Shown in pieces: positions 10,406 to 22,247 of a DNA stretch of 64,000 nt (its first letter is position 1; each line of letters starts with the position of its first letter). The notes under the pieces are model-generated. The model ran no database searches, was not told the DNA's origin, and saw nothing but the letters and a program-made list of their open reading frames with translations. Origin of the DNA: Tethya wilhelma (lineage: Eukaryota; Porifera; Demospongiae; Tethyida; Tethyidae). Position numbers and translations under genes: made by a program. The stretch is taken from assembly GCA_964030475.1 (NCBI GenBank), contig CAXIPT010000009.1:1250444-1314443 (forward strand). Reading direction: 5' to 3'.

Positions 10406-12977
10406 CTATAGCTGCTGCATTGTAGCAAGCTGCTGTCCACTACCAGAGAGGCCAGCCTTGGTAATGGTGGGCTGTAGACCTGTGCCAATGTGTGCCTCGT
10501 GCTTCCTCACCAAGTCAACTGCCAGCTAGAGAAATGGAGGGGGAGAAATGAACACATATGAACACAGCCATCTTGGTTCTCTGGGTGCACACACTATATG
10601 CAGTACCTCAACACTGTCTTCATGAGCAAATTCCACCAGTGCATACTTGGCCTTTGCAAAAGATGTTTTCTTCTTTCTGTGTTTCTCTATCTTGACAGAC
10701 TTTATCGCTCCACACTTCTTGGAATAGAACATTTTCTAACACACACCAACACATACACTGTCAATCACATGACTTCAAAGCAATAGTCACATGATACCTT
10801 AACCATCTCCTCGGTAACGTTCATTGCTAACGGGGACACATATACCGTCCTCTCCATACGCTCAGGGTCCCTGTACTCTGCCCGAGCTGCAAGGTCAAAG
10901 GTCACACTGCGTGCACAATCCTTCAACATGGTCACTATGGTAACCAGAGTGTCATACTGCAAGGAGAGAAGAAGATAGCATCATTACAAAGTTATGGTAA
11001 ATATTCAAATTTAGTGACCCTTTACCAAATATTCTGACATTAGGACACAACCAGCTGTTCATACCTGAAGTGAGTTGCCTGCCAGCTTCACTCTAGACAC
11101 CTTGGAATAGGAGGCCTCCACCAGCTGCTTCACAATCCTGGGAATTACAGACAGTGTTGATTTAAAACAAATCAACAGTTTTCACAATTGTGTTAGCACT
11201 CATTGGCACCCTCACTTGATAGCCCAAGGGTCAGGGATGTAGTTGAACTTGAGACAGAGTGTTTCCAAGGTGGTGTTCACTGCTAGCATCTCTATAATGG
11301 CAGCTGCTCCTCTCTGGGGGCAACCGAGAGGGGGGGCATTTAAGGGACATTCAGTAGGGACATTGAGGGGGCATTTAAGGGACATTGAGAGGAGCGTAAG
11401 GACTCACCTTTCTCACGCGATTCAAACCAATGTCAATGAACTCCAAGTGTTTGTTGGTCTGCAGTGCCTTACTGATAGCAATGGCGCCTGGCACATCCAC
11501 ATACTGCATGAGAATAAACACATACGTACAAACCAGCCTAGCAAGATCAACTACTAGCTATGCGTACTTACATTGCAGAAGAGATGAAGAGATTTCAACA
11601 TGCAAGATGGTTTCTCCAAGAGAGAGGCAAGGTAATGAGCTCCAGCTGCTCCAAGATGGTTGCTGTCCACCTTCAATACCTACTAGGAACAGGCATGCAC
11701 TGTGATACATAGCATTGCCATGGTTACGAGAGAGAGCTGACCTCTAGTCTGGTGTTGGAGGAGAGACCATTGGCCAGGAATCGAGCACCATGTTTGCCAA
11801 TATGGTTGAAAGACATGTTCAAGTTAGTGAGAGCTGTGTTTTGAGCCAACACTTTACTGAACACCTGAGCATTGTATATAAATAATATAATCAATAATAA
11901 TAATAATAATAATAAATAAATAAATAAATAATAATAATTATAATAAATAATATACAAATATAACAATAGCCACTGCAGCTGTACTGCTAGATTATACCTC
12001 AGCATGGCTAGAAGAAAGATTGCAATGTGAAACATTCAGCTCTGTCACATTACCGAACGTTGTTGTGAAAAATTTGGTCATCACTCCTGCCATCTTGCTC
12101 TGCTCAAGGGGAGGGGACACCTACATGTACATAGATATGCTTAGTCACTACAGTTGCCATGGTAACATAGTAATAAGTATATGCTTACGGAGAAGAGGTG
12201 TCTGTTTTTGCTCAAATTCAATTTTGTCACTGATGACGTCTTTCCTTTGGCTCTGGACAGATGGAGTAAGGGAGGTGTGTGTGTGTGTGTGTGTGTGCGT
12301 GTGTGTATGGCACGTGTGGTACAAGGTTGACTCACTGTTCATTCATCTTCCAACAAGAGACAACATTTAGCCTGTTCTCCTCAAAATCCAATTCATCCAG
12401 CACCGACTTCTACAACAGGCAGAACGAAAAAGACATGCTTGCAAGAGAAACTTTAATTTTGAACCTGGCTCACATTAGTTGCAATGATGTTGCCAAAAGG
12501 CCTCTGGTCTGTCACACTCATGTCTGTCTTTCCCTGGGGGAGAGAGGGTGTGTGAAAACAAAGGGAGTAGGAAATGAACAGTGTTAGGAGGAACTAAAGG
12601 TAAGAGTGCTGTTGCTAGACCCACCATGTCAAGGACAGTGATGGTGCCATTCATGGCTAGCTGCTTCAAGTTGTCAGGGTTGAAGGCACCAGCAATGCTG
12701 GTGTTCCACAAACTGACCTAGATGGCACAGGAGTTGATAGCAACTGATCCACCTAGCTATTAAAGGAAGTGACAGTTACATACCTTCTTCAAGGTGACTG
12801 TCAGGTGAAATAGTTTATAAAGAGAAGCACCTATGTTTGTTAGACTGCCAGTGGGTCTCAGATCAGATAGGACAAGCTCCTCAATGGATGGACTGTAAGC
12901 CAAAGACTTGATGACTTCAGTCAGCCCCACAGAAGCACACTGGTTCTTACTGAGCAGGTTCATGTAAAAGAGAAGGC

Positions 12978-13020
<43 letters not shown>

Positions 13021-13724
13021 CTTTGAAGGCTCCACAAGCCACATTACAGCTACCACAAATTCATGCACCTCACACCTCAGAATGAACCACACTACACTCT
13101 GTGTACACAGGATGCCACTGTTGTGGCAGCTGGTGACTATGCATGGAGCCTGGAGGCCTCATCACAAATAATCATTAATTACCTCAAATTTAACTTCTTA
13201 ATATTGCGTTTCACCAGCAGACCCTCAGCCAGAGCTATCATACCAGCATCTGTGATCTGACAGGCCTTCAAGTTCAGCTCGGAAAGATTAGGCAGGGAGC
13301 GATGCTTCAAGAGCAGCTTGGCTAGCTTGGTGGTGCCATCAGAGCCAAGACGATTCCCTTCCAGGTTGAGACAGCTGGAAGAGAAGCAGGGTGTGTATGA
13401 ATTAGAATGGATATAAATTTCTGTCAGGCGATCTTACGTGAGTCCTTCACTCGTCAAGTGACTCTCAGCCAACTTTGACACATGTGCTTCAGTAATGCCA
13501 ACATGGCGCATATCCAATACCTGTTTGTTGTAATCATTACATCACTATTACATCATTGCGTTAGCTATAGTAATTGTAGGAGTAATTAATTTGGCTATAC
13601 CTGAAGAGCTCCAGAACTTTTAGTCATTCCTTTCACGAGTTCCTTGAAACCTTTCTCTCCAAGACTGATTTCTCCCTGGAAACGTAGAAAGACACACACA
13701 GTCATCCCACACACTGGTGCATGG

Positions 13725-13767
<43 letters not shown>

Positions 13768-16700
13768 ACCTTGGAGATAGTGAGGTGTGTGAGTTGTGGA
13801 AGAATCTCAAGAATCCTGGACAAGAAGAAATAGTGAGACTTGATATTCTCTGGGTCAAAAGTGACAAGTTCAAATCTTGTTAGAGTGTCTTTGGAGAGCT
13901 CAAGGGTTTGATAGAGAAGCTGAAACCAAAGGAAAAAGCTCTTTATTTCATTACACCATTATCAACGTGCCACGCTACCTTGAAATCAGGGTTATCATTC
14001 AACTTGCTGACCAGCTCTTGCAGGTTGTGCTGGAGGTAGAGGTGCTTCCATGGCTGGGTGATCGCATCGGAGTAGGAACTGGGAATCTCCTGCAAGTCGT
14101 GAGCACTCGTAACTTCTGATGAACCAACCAATCAGATTCATTCACTTACAGTCAGTCCAAATCGTGTCTCGCACATTGACTGCCACTGTTCCTCGTTGCC
14201 ATGGAGACCAGACTGGCCCACCACCATCTCCTCCAGAGGACGGATGGCACCAAGACGCTGCTTCTCAAACTCTAGTGAAATTTTACCAACAAATCGTTAG
14301 TTGTCACTATATCAGCTAAAACAGACCTGATGTACTCACCTTCTGGTGATAGTACTTCAATGCCCTTATCGCCATGGTAATGTTTCTCCTCTGACCTTTC
14401 AACAGCCTTCCTGAGTGTGTCCAGTAGTTCCTCTTCACTCGGAGGAACCTGGCCAATGTGCTCGTAGAATGAGCTAGAGGGGAGGGGTCAGAGTTCACAC
14501 ACATCAAGACCAAAAAATAAAAAAATAAAAAAAAATAATAAAAATTAAAAAAAAAAAAAAGAAAGGTTGCTTTACCTAAAACTGTTGACAGCCATGATTG
14601 CTGTCTTCTCCACTAGCAGTTGGTCCTCCATTTCCTGCCGTCCATGACATATATATAACATTATATAACACATCACTAGTATACAGGATAATTATAAGGA
14701 CACATTAGAATTTATATTGGACCTTTGGGATAAGAGAGTAATAGTTGTCATAGCGACTGACAATATCTGCTAGTGTCACACCTTCAGGAGATACAAAAAA
14801 CCTGCAACACAACAAGAATATAATGATATAAGAACACATAATGCAAAAATCTCAAGAGAAGATAACCAACCACTTGGAGACAAAAAGGTTTAGCTACTAA
14901 CCATACCAGCTGTCCATATGCACATGCACTCGCACCTATTGAATGCCAGCTGTGTCATGAGGAACCTCAAACCAGACAGGTTGAATGCAGAGAAACTCTT
15001 TGCAACTCTTGTTTCGTCAATTTTTGGGTTGGGTTCCGACGTGGCCAGCGCTGGGTGGACCTTAATGATCCTCCTCACGTTCCTGTCAAATCCCTCGGCA
15101 AGATAGGCAGGGGCGAGGTCAGCCCACTCCCGGTCAGAGAGAGAGAGGAGTACCACAATGTGACCAATGGCAGGTGTGTGCTGAGTGTAGTGTGTGTGAG
15201 TGTGTGTAAGTGAAGTGAATAGCTCTTATCAGCTAGATCATCATTCATCCACAAAGAGGACTCTCTAACCAGAACTAACAGAACAATTAGTTGACCAGAG
15301 ACCCTCCCAGTGGTTATACACTATAGCTGTATATAGGTGTTTGTGTACACAATTAGCTAAGTCAGGTGCAAGGCAAGTTTTTGTTTTGTTTTGTTTTGTT
15401 TTCTTTTTTGTTTTTTTCCTTTTTCCTTTTATTATAGCTGCCCAGTTCTGGACACACCACAAGCAGCTCTCTCTTTTCACCTCCATGTGTCTCTTGACTG
15501 GATCGTCAATGAACTCTTTCACTTTCTCCTTGGCCTTGGTGACAATGCTCATCTCCGTGGTAACGAATTGGAGGAACAGTCTGTGCATGTAGCAGTAGGC
15601 ATGAAGTGCCCTAAGGGCATCACCACCTTCTGCTGAGTTGGCAAAACTGTGGAGGAAAAAATGTATATTTTAAGTTCAAAAGGTGTTATTTCATAGTATG
15701 ATAGTAAATGTGGGTCTCATTATATGTGATGTAAGTTGCAAGTGTTGAGCCAGGAAGGGAAATTGGCTCCAGGTCATGTGTAAACACACACATTCACTCA
15801 AACCACCACAAACCAATGTCACCAACTCATTAACTGTTAATTATCTCACAAAATGGAGACCACAAAAGTTACTATCAGCAGTACACACCTCACAGCCAGG
15901 TTGCAGAGCACTCTTGGGAAGAAGTCCAGAGCCATTGATGGTTGGAAGTCATTTGGACTGCCAGCATACATTGAGCTGAGAGATCTCTTGGCTAAATAGA
16001 TGGACCTCTCAGGAGTGGAGCTTTGGATGTCTGCATGCATGGTTTGAAGAAAGAGTTGAAATTGCAGACAAAAGATAAGAACATGTTGTCTCACGTATTG
16101 GCATCCAGTGATAAAACTTTTGTCCCCAGGATTCATTGACCTTTTGACCTTTAAAGGCGTTAAGTGAGATGATATCAGGAACACAACTCACAGTCTGAAT
16201 GTGGCCAGTCCTAATGAAAACACACAATTTCAATCAGAATTATCACCTTTATATCACAAAGATCTTCCATAAATACATATTTACACTTACTTACCTCAAA
16301 TCTTTTGTGATATTGATGCCAACACCCAGTGCAGCTTCCTTGTGGGTTCTCAGAGAATAGAAACAGACAGCATTCTCCAAATAGAGGGTCTCCTTGGATA
16401 CCTCAGGCACTTCAACACTCTCCTATAGAGTGTGTGAGAAGAACAGAACCTCATAAACACAAGGCTTATGTGCAGTGGTGGTTTATGAGGCTAAGAAGAA
16501 CATGTGCTAAGGACTCACAGGTATGGCAGGCCACATCTTCCTTGGACGATGTTTGCAGTTAGTGCAACTAAAACGAAGACTCTATCAATAAATATACTTA
16601 TTTAAAAGCACATCAGTAACCCATGGTAACACTGAAGGCCTGCACCTGTTCCACTGAGAATTGGACTCCTGATTCCCATTTCCTCCTGCGCTCCGTGTAT

Positions 16701-19700
16701 TCTGAGAGATCAGTGAGATTCTGGAGAGCTATCTCAGCCGTCCCTTCAAAAAGGAATGCTATAAAGTGGCAAGAGAGTTGAAGAGAAAGAGACAGAGAGT
16801 AGTTGTAAGTGATTTGTAAATGACTGAAATCTTTACTTACCTAAAACTGTTGACAGCCACGATTGCTGCTTTCTCCACTAGCAGTTGGTCCTCCATTTCC
16901 TGCCGTCCATGGCGTGTATATAACATTATATAAAACATCACTAGTATCAGGATATGAGGACACATTAGAATTTATATGGACCTTTGGGATAAGAGAGTAA
17001 TAGTTGTCATAGCGACTGACAATATCTGCTAGTGTCACACCTTCGGGAGATACAAAAAACCTGCAACACAACAAGAATGATATAAGAACACATAATGCAA
17101 AAATCTCAAGAGAAGATAACCAACCACTTAGAGACAAAAAGGTTTAGCTACCAACCATACCAGCTGTCCATATGCACATGCAGTCTCACCTATTGAAGGC
17201 CAGCTGTGTCATGAGGAATCTCAACCCAGACAGGTTGAATGCAGAGAAACTCTTTGCAACTCTTGTTTCATCAATTTTTGGGTTGGGTTCCGACGTGGCC
17301 AGCGCTGGGTGGACCTTGATGATCCTCCTCACGTTCCTGTCAAATCCCTCGGCAAGATAGGCAGGGGCGAGGTCAGCCCACTCCCGGTCAGAGAGAGAGA
17401 GGAGTACCACAATGTGACCAATGGCAGGTGTGTGCTGAGTGTAGTGTGTGTGTGAGTGTGAAGTGATCATGAATAGCTCTTATCAGCTAGATCATCATTC
17501 ATCCACAAAGAGGACTCTCTAACAGAACTAACAGAACAATTAGTTGACCAGAGACCCTCCCAGTGGTTATACACTATAGCTGTATATAGAGGTGTTTGTG
17601 CACAACTTAGCTAAGTCAGGTGCAAGGCAAGTTTTTTTGTCTTGTTTTGTTTTTTTTTTTTGTTTTTTTTTTCCTTTTTCCTTTTATTATAGCTGCCCAG
17701 TTCTGGACACACCACAAGCAGCTCTCTCTATTCACCTCCATGTGTCTCTTGACTGGATCGTCAATGAACTCTTTCACTTTCTCCTTGGCCTTGGTGACAA
17801 TGCTCATCTCCATGGTAACGAATTGGAGGAACAGTCTGTGCATGTAGCAGTAGGCATGAAGTGCCCTAAGGGCATCACCACCTTCTGCTGAGTTGGCAAA
17901 ACTGTGGAGGAAAAAATGTATATTTTAAGTTCAAAAGGTGTTATTTCATAGTATGATAGTAAATATGGGTCTCATTATATGTGATGTAAGTTGCAAGTGT
18001 TGAGCCAGGAAGGGAAATTGGCTCCAGGTCATGTGTAAACACACACATTCACTCAAACCACCACAAACCAATGTCACCAACTCATTAACTGTTAATTATC
18101 TCACAAAATGGAGACCACAAAAGTTACTATCAGCAGTGCACACCTCACAGCCAGGTTGCAGAGCACTCTGGGGAAGAAGTCCAGAGCCATTGATGGTTGG
18201 AAGTCATTTGGACTGCCAGCATACATCGAGCTGAGAGATCTCTTGGCTAGATAGATGGACCTCTCAGGAGTGGAGTTTTGGATGTCTGCATGTATGGTTT
18301 GAAGAAAGAGTTGAAATTGCAGACAAAAGATAAGAACATGTTGTCTCACGTATTGGCATCCAGTGATAAAACTTTTGTCCCCATGATTCATTGACCTTTT
18401 GACCTTTAAAGGCGTTGAGTGAGATGATATCAGGAACACAGCTCACAGTCTGAATGTGGCCAGTCCTAATGAAAACACACACTTTCAATCAGAATTATCA
18501 CCTTTATATCACAAAGATCTTCCATAAACGGCATATTTACACTTACTTACCTCAAATCTTTTGTGATATTGATGCCAACACCCAGTGCAGCTTCCTTGTG
18601 GGTTCTCAGAGAATAGAAACAGACAGCATTCTCCAAATAGAGGGTCTCCTTGGATACCTCAGGCACTTCAACACTCTCCTATAGAGTGTGTGAGAAGAAC
18701 AGAACCTCATAAACACAAGGCTTATGTGCAGTGGTGGTTTATGAGGCTAAGAAGAACATGTGCTAAGGACTCACAGGTATGGCAGGCCACATCTTCCTTG
18801 GACGATGTTTGCAGTTAGTGCAACTAAACCGAAGACTCTATCAATAAATATACTTATTTAAAAGCACATCAGTAACCCATGGTAACACTGAAGGCCTGCA
18901 CCTGTTCCACTGAGAATTGGACTCCTGATTCCCATTTCCTCCTGCGCTCCGTGTACTCTGAGAGATCAGTGAGATTCTGGAGAGCTATCTCAGCCGTCCC
19001 TTCAAAAAGGAATGCTATAAAGTGGCAAGAGAGTTGAAGAGAAAGAGACAGAGAGTAGTTGTAAGTGATTTGTAAATGACTGAAATCTCTTGTGGGCAAG
19101 TCTCTAATTAGACAGGTGCCTATATATCTATTCATAGCAACACCTCTCAGTCTGGCAGCCATAGTACAGACCTCTTATCATTCAAGGAAATATTCACCTT
19201 GAAGTTGTATGAGTACACTCATCACTGTGTAAGTTGGAGACCACATGGTGTATCGCTGAGTGGTTCGCGGCTGACGAACAGCTGCCTTCTTTTTGAAAGT
19301 CTCCGAATGCGTGAGGAAGTCGAGTCCAATTGAGCCACCATAAACACAGGGGTGTTCAATTTTACTCAGCATCGTCACTTTGGGAGGAGTACTGAATAAT
19401 AAATGAGAAGGGAGGGGCTTCAATTAGCATTATCATGACATCTACATCACTAGTAATTAGCAAAATGTGTAACTTCCTTTTACTGTACAAGTGTACAAAA
19501 CAAAATCAAATTGCTGCATTGGGAATATGTACATGTACACCAACCCATTATGTGCATGTACATTATGTTCTAATGCAAAACATGTGTGGTATTCAAACAT
19601 GACCGTCCCCCCAATTGTCAAGCGAATAGTCGAAATACATGTGTACAAGGCATCATTAGCAGACCACATACCATACAAGCACACACCCCAGCAATCATAC

Positions 19701-20492
19701 ATGAGCTGGGCTGCTCTCATTGGTTGGTCCACATGAAGACTTGTAGCAATCTGGTTGGTCAACATGGATACCATAGATAATATAGGGTATGTAAACCTTA
19801 ACAGCGTACATTATCCAAGGTTAACCAAACACTGTATGGTGTACATACCCACTTCAACACAGCTATTAAACTATCTTTGAACTTTCATTACATGTGCATA
19901 CCAAAAACTACAGAAAACAAGTACTCATAATGATATTCATTACCTAGGATACGAGCTGTTGAATTCAATGCAGAAATGGAAGATGCCCCCTTCATAAGGA
20001 GTACCTTCTGGACCCCTCAAATTACCATGCCATGTCATGAAATCATGTGGAAGTGGTGCTATGGAGACATAAGGAAGGGAACTACATGTGTGCATGTGAA
20101 GGGTGTGTCAGGGGTGCCATATCCAATTATGAAACATGGTGTTTTCGAATATGCAACAGTCACGCTTACGTGTTTCGAACAATGAGATATTCTTTGAACA
20201 GCCGCTGCACAAGTGAATCCTTGGTGAGTTTTAACATGCATGGATTGAATTGAATCTAACACACCTTGATGAATTTTGATTCATTAGAGAGACTGAGCTC
20301 TTCAAGTGCAGATGTTGAGAGGTCAGTGAGGGAGGAGACATCAGATTCAGAAGGTGCACTCTTCAACAGTCTTCTTCCCAAGTCACTCCTAGGAGGCTCA
20401 CCTCCCGCACCGTGCCAACCACTCCTGCCTCTAAACCGGCCACCTCTGCCACCCCAGTTCCCCCCTCTAGCGCCTCTTCCTCTCGTCGCCAT
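10406..20492 (-). CDS. E2-like (UBC) domain, zinc-knuckle-like segment, leucine-rich repeats and C-terminal RRM; one long gene model
   Basis: Many short minus-strand exons. Exon 1 (20492-20265) is Gly/Arg-rich (RGG-like). Exons at 20219, 20081-19944, 19391-19198 and 19014-18902 join in phase to form an E2-fold domain. Exon about 18848-18778 gives SCTNCKHRPRKMWPAIP, a CxxC knuckle. Next come exons of an unrecognised alpha-helical region (for example LYLENAVCFYSLRTH and YLAEGFDRNVRRIIKVHP), present twice because of a 2.26 kb tandem duplication. Exons 14500-13800 lead into at least eight ribonuclease-inhibitor-type LRRs (13700-11065). The last exons encode an RRM and end MQQL with the stop at 10406-10408. 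I found no stop or start that would separate the parts, so I model one gene, but two adjacent genes are possible. The role may be a ubiquitin-related RNA-binding scaffold; this is inference. Confidence 0.5.
10530..10960 (-). other. RRM domain exons of the E2-like/LRR gene
   Basis: Two exons (about 10956-10798 and 10735-10607) form an RNA recognition motif. RNP2-like RTVYVSPL is followed by an acidic helix (NVTEEMVK). After the intron come KKCGAIKSVKIEK and RNP1-like AKYALVEFA. The layout resembles the LARP7/La-type RRMs, but no La motif is present. A final exon (10527-10406) adds HIGTGLQPTITKAG and ends the protein. Confidence 0.7.
11065..13700 (-). other. leucine-rich repeat region
   Basis: Successive short exons each encode about one LRR of the RI type. 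Examples are LNLEGNRLGSDGTTKLAKLL and LNLKACQITDAGMIALAEGL (13376-13195), LNMSFNHIGKHGARFLANGL (about 11870-11745), VDSNHLGAAGAHYLASLL (about 11690-11575) and VKLAGNSLQ (about 11090). The one-exon-per-repeat pattern is common in NLR and RNH1-type proteins. Introns hold AAT, CT, GA and GT microsatellites. Confidence 0.75.
14571..16836. repeat. 2.26 kb tandem exon duplication, copy B
   Basis: Starts at TTACCTAAAACTGTTGACAG and ends near GTAAATGACTGAAATCT. It is about 98-99 percent identical by eye to 16837-19090 and contains the same set of exons, from the last E2 exon to the VNSF exon. Differences are scattered single bases and small indels, for example in the T-rich tract near 15390. Confidence 0.93.
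16837..19090. repeat. 2.26 kb tandem exon duplication, copy A
   Basis: Upstream copy in gene direction, joined in phase to the preceding E2 exon. Its last exon ends in phase 2 (VNSF then AG), whereas the first exon of copy B (from 16753) begins with CA and needs phase 1, so direct splicing from copy A into copy B breaks the frame. The same VNSF exon in copy B joins in phase to the next unique exon (SSFYEHIGQVPP, about 14474). Confidence 0.93.
18902..20219 (-). other. UBC (E2) fold lacking catalytic cysteine
   Basis: Exons read in phase: helix 1 DSLVQRLFKEYLIVRN, then FMTWHGNLRGPEGTPYEGG with IFHFCIEFNSSYP, then PPKVTMLSKIEHPCVYGG, SIGLDFL, WSPTYTVMSVLIQLQ and FLFEGTAEIALQN. These are the E2 landmarks in order (GPxGTPYEGGxF, YP, PPKV, HPN, CLD, WSP, T..VL..IQ). 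The HPN motif is HPC and the catalytic Cys of the CLD motif is Gly (codon GGA near 19318). This suggests a UEV-like, non-conjugating domain unless the HPC cysteine compensates. Confidence 0.85.
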
Positions 20493-20693
20493 GTTTCACA
20501 GGCTGAGGCCGGCGGCAAACGTTAATTAAATTTGAATAATTACCATTTTAATGATATTCATTACTGCGGCTGCACTTTCAAGTATTCTCTGACAATAAAA
20601 ACCGCGTTCGTTGTCAACAACAGCAGTTTGATGCACAATGCAAACAAGTTAGAAACAGTACAGAGTTGCAGTAGTTCTATAGTTTCACGAGAA
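20493..20693. promoter_or_regulatory. 201-bp bidirectional promoter of the E2-like/LRR gene and the CIDE-N gene
   Basis: Lies between two divergent start codons (20492 minus, 20694 plus). I see no clear TATA box or named factor site. The 5' part is AT-rich and includes GTTAATTAAATTTGAATAATT. Confidence 0.45.
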
Positions 20694-22210
20694 ATGGTTG
20701 GCGTTCCGTTCAAAGTGTGCTTGCCTGGCGGACAAACAGTTGGCGTTGTGGCTTATAATTTTGTTCACCTCCATGAAGTGTTGAAATTCAAGTTTGGACT
20801 TGGAGGTGCACTGAACTTTAGTCTTGATGATGGAACATTGGTCTGTGATCAAGACTATTTTGAATTGCTGCCTCCCCAAACGAAACTGACAGTTACAGAA
20901 AGAGAAATTCCAGCGGATTATGGTAAGTCAGCTCTCAGTAGGCACTGAAATAAAGTGCAATATTATAAATTTATTCAATTTATATTATCACAGAGTGTAT
21001 AAATTCAGTATAAGAAGTAAATTTATTATAAAGTTAATGCTAATCTACAGGCTTTCCCAATCATACTGCAACTCCTCCCCATTTGGAACATGTTGCTGCA
21101 GACTTGCGAATCACCAGTGTAGCTGGCAACGTTAGCATGAACTCCCCACCAAGGCCACAGTTAGTATGCCCCTCCAGCAACTACATCACTTCTCCAAGGT
21201 ACATTTCCCCCGAACAACATCATGCACCTGTTTCGTATCAACATGGCTACATCCACGGGCAGAATTACCACCAGATTCATTTGCAACGGCTTGCTCGACT
21301 TCAGCAGCGCAATGTAGTGGTTCGTCAGAGGCACCAGATTCAACAGCCAATGCATATTGTTCGACCCATTGAGCCTCCCGTACCTCCGCAAACTGGTCGT
21401 CCAACACATCCTTACAGAACTCAGTGTAGGTTTGAAACACCACAGTTTCCAGAGGCTCATCTGATACACGTCAGAAGAGAACTTAACCATTTGTCTTCAT
21501 CTAGTCCTCCTTCACTACAGAGATTGGAATCGTTGTCTCCTCCAAGAAATCACCTACCCGCAGTATCAGCAACAAACGTGGCACCACCTGTAGTTTCAAC
21601 ACCAGCTCCTAGGCCTAGTTCGCACCATCTATCACCTCCAAATCTACATCTGTCTACAACTGCTCATGTGCACTCACCTGTATCAACTGATCATAGATTG
21701 CCCACACCTGTAAAAGAACGTAAGACTCCTCCCCTCAGTAATGACAACCAGATGGTGGCAGAAAGGCTGTCTCTGGTCAAACCTTCTGTTATTAAGACAG
21801 TATATTCTCCACCAATTCAACCACCAGAGATTGTTAATGCCACACCTAAAGCTGTTGAGTTAGTCAAAAGTGAAGAGAGTGAGGGTGAAGGGGAGCTATA
21901 CATTGATGAGACTGCCAGTTCTCCCACTCTGACTGTGCCTGAATCACCCACTGCAGTCACCAACAACGTGAAATGCAGTACTGCTCTTGAATTAGCAGTC
22001 ACTGTGGAAGCGTCTATGAACACAGAAGATTGTAGAACCACTGATGTTCCATTACATAGTGCCAATGATAGTGCTGCAGTAGCTTCACCATTAAACAATG
22101 ATATGATTGGACGACTACCTTTTGCTGACTTTGATGTGAAGGATCTTACTCCTAACAATGAACCAGTGGAAGAAAACGTAAAGTTTATGTTACAAATATA
22201 AAAGTTATCA

Positions 22211-22247
<37 letters not shown>

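Noticed and set aside
16130..16155. TTGACCTTTTGACCTTTAAA as a nuclear-receptor DR2 site (also 18385)
   Set aside because: It lies inside a coding exon of the E2-like/LRR gene and is part of the tandem duplication.
19457..19780. Open frames on both strands between E2 exons
   Set aside because: Located in an intron of a gene whose exons join in phase on both sides; no similarity to a family.
20532..20693. N-terminal extension of the CIDE-N protein from an upstream ATG
   Set aside because: The extension is low-quality sequence in the shared promoter; the domain starts properly at 20694.
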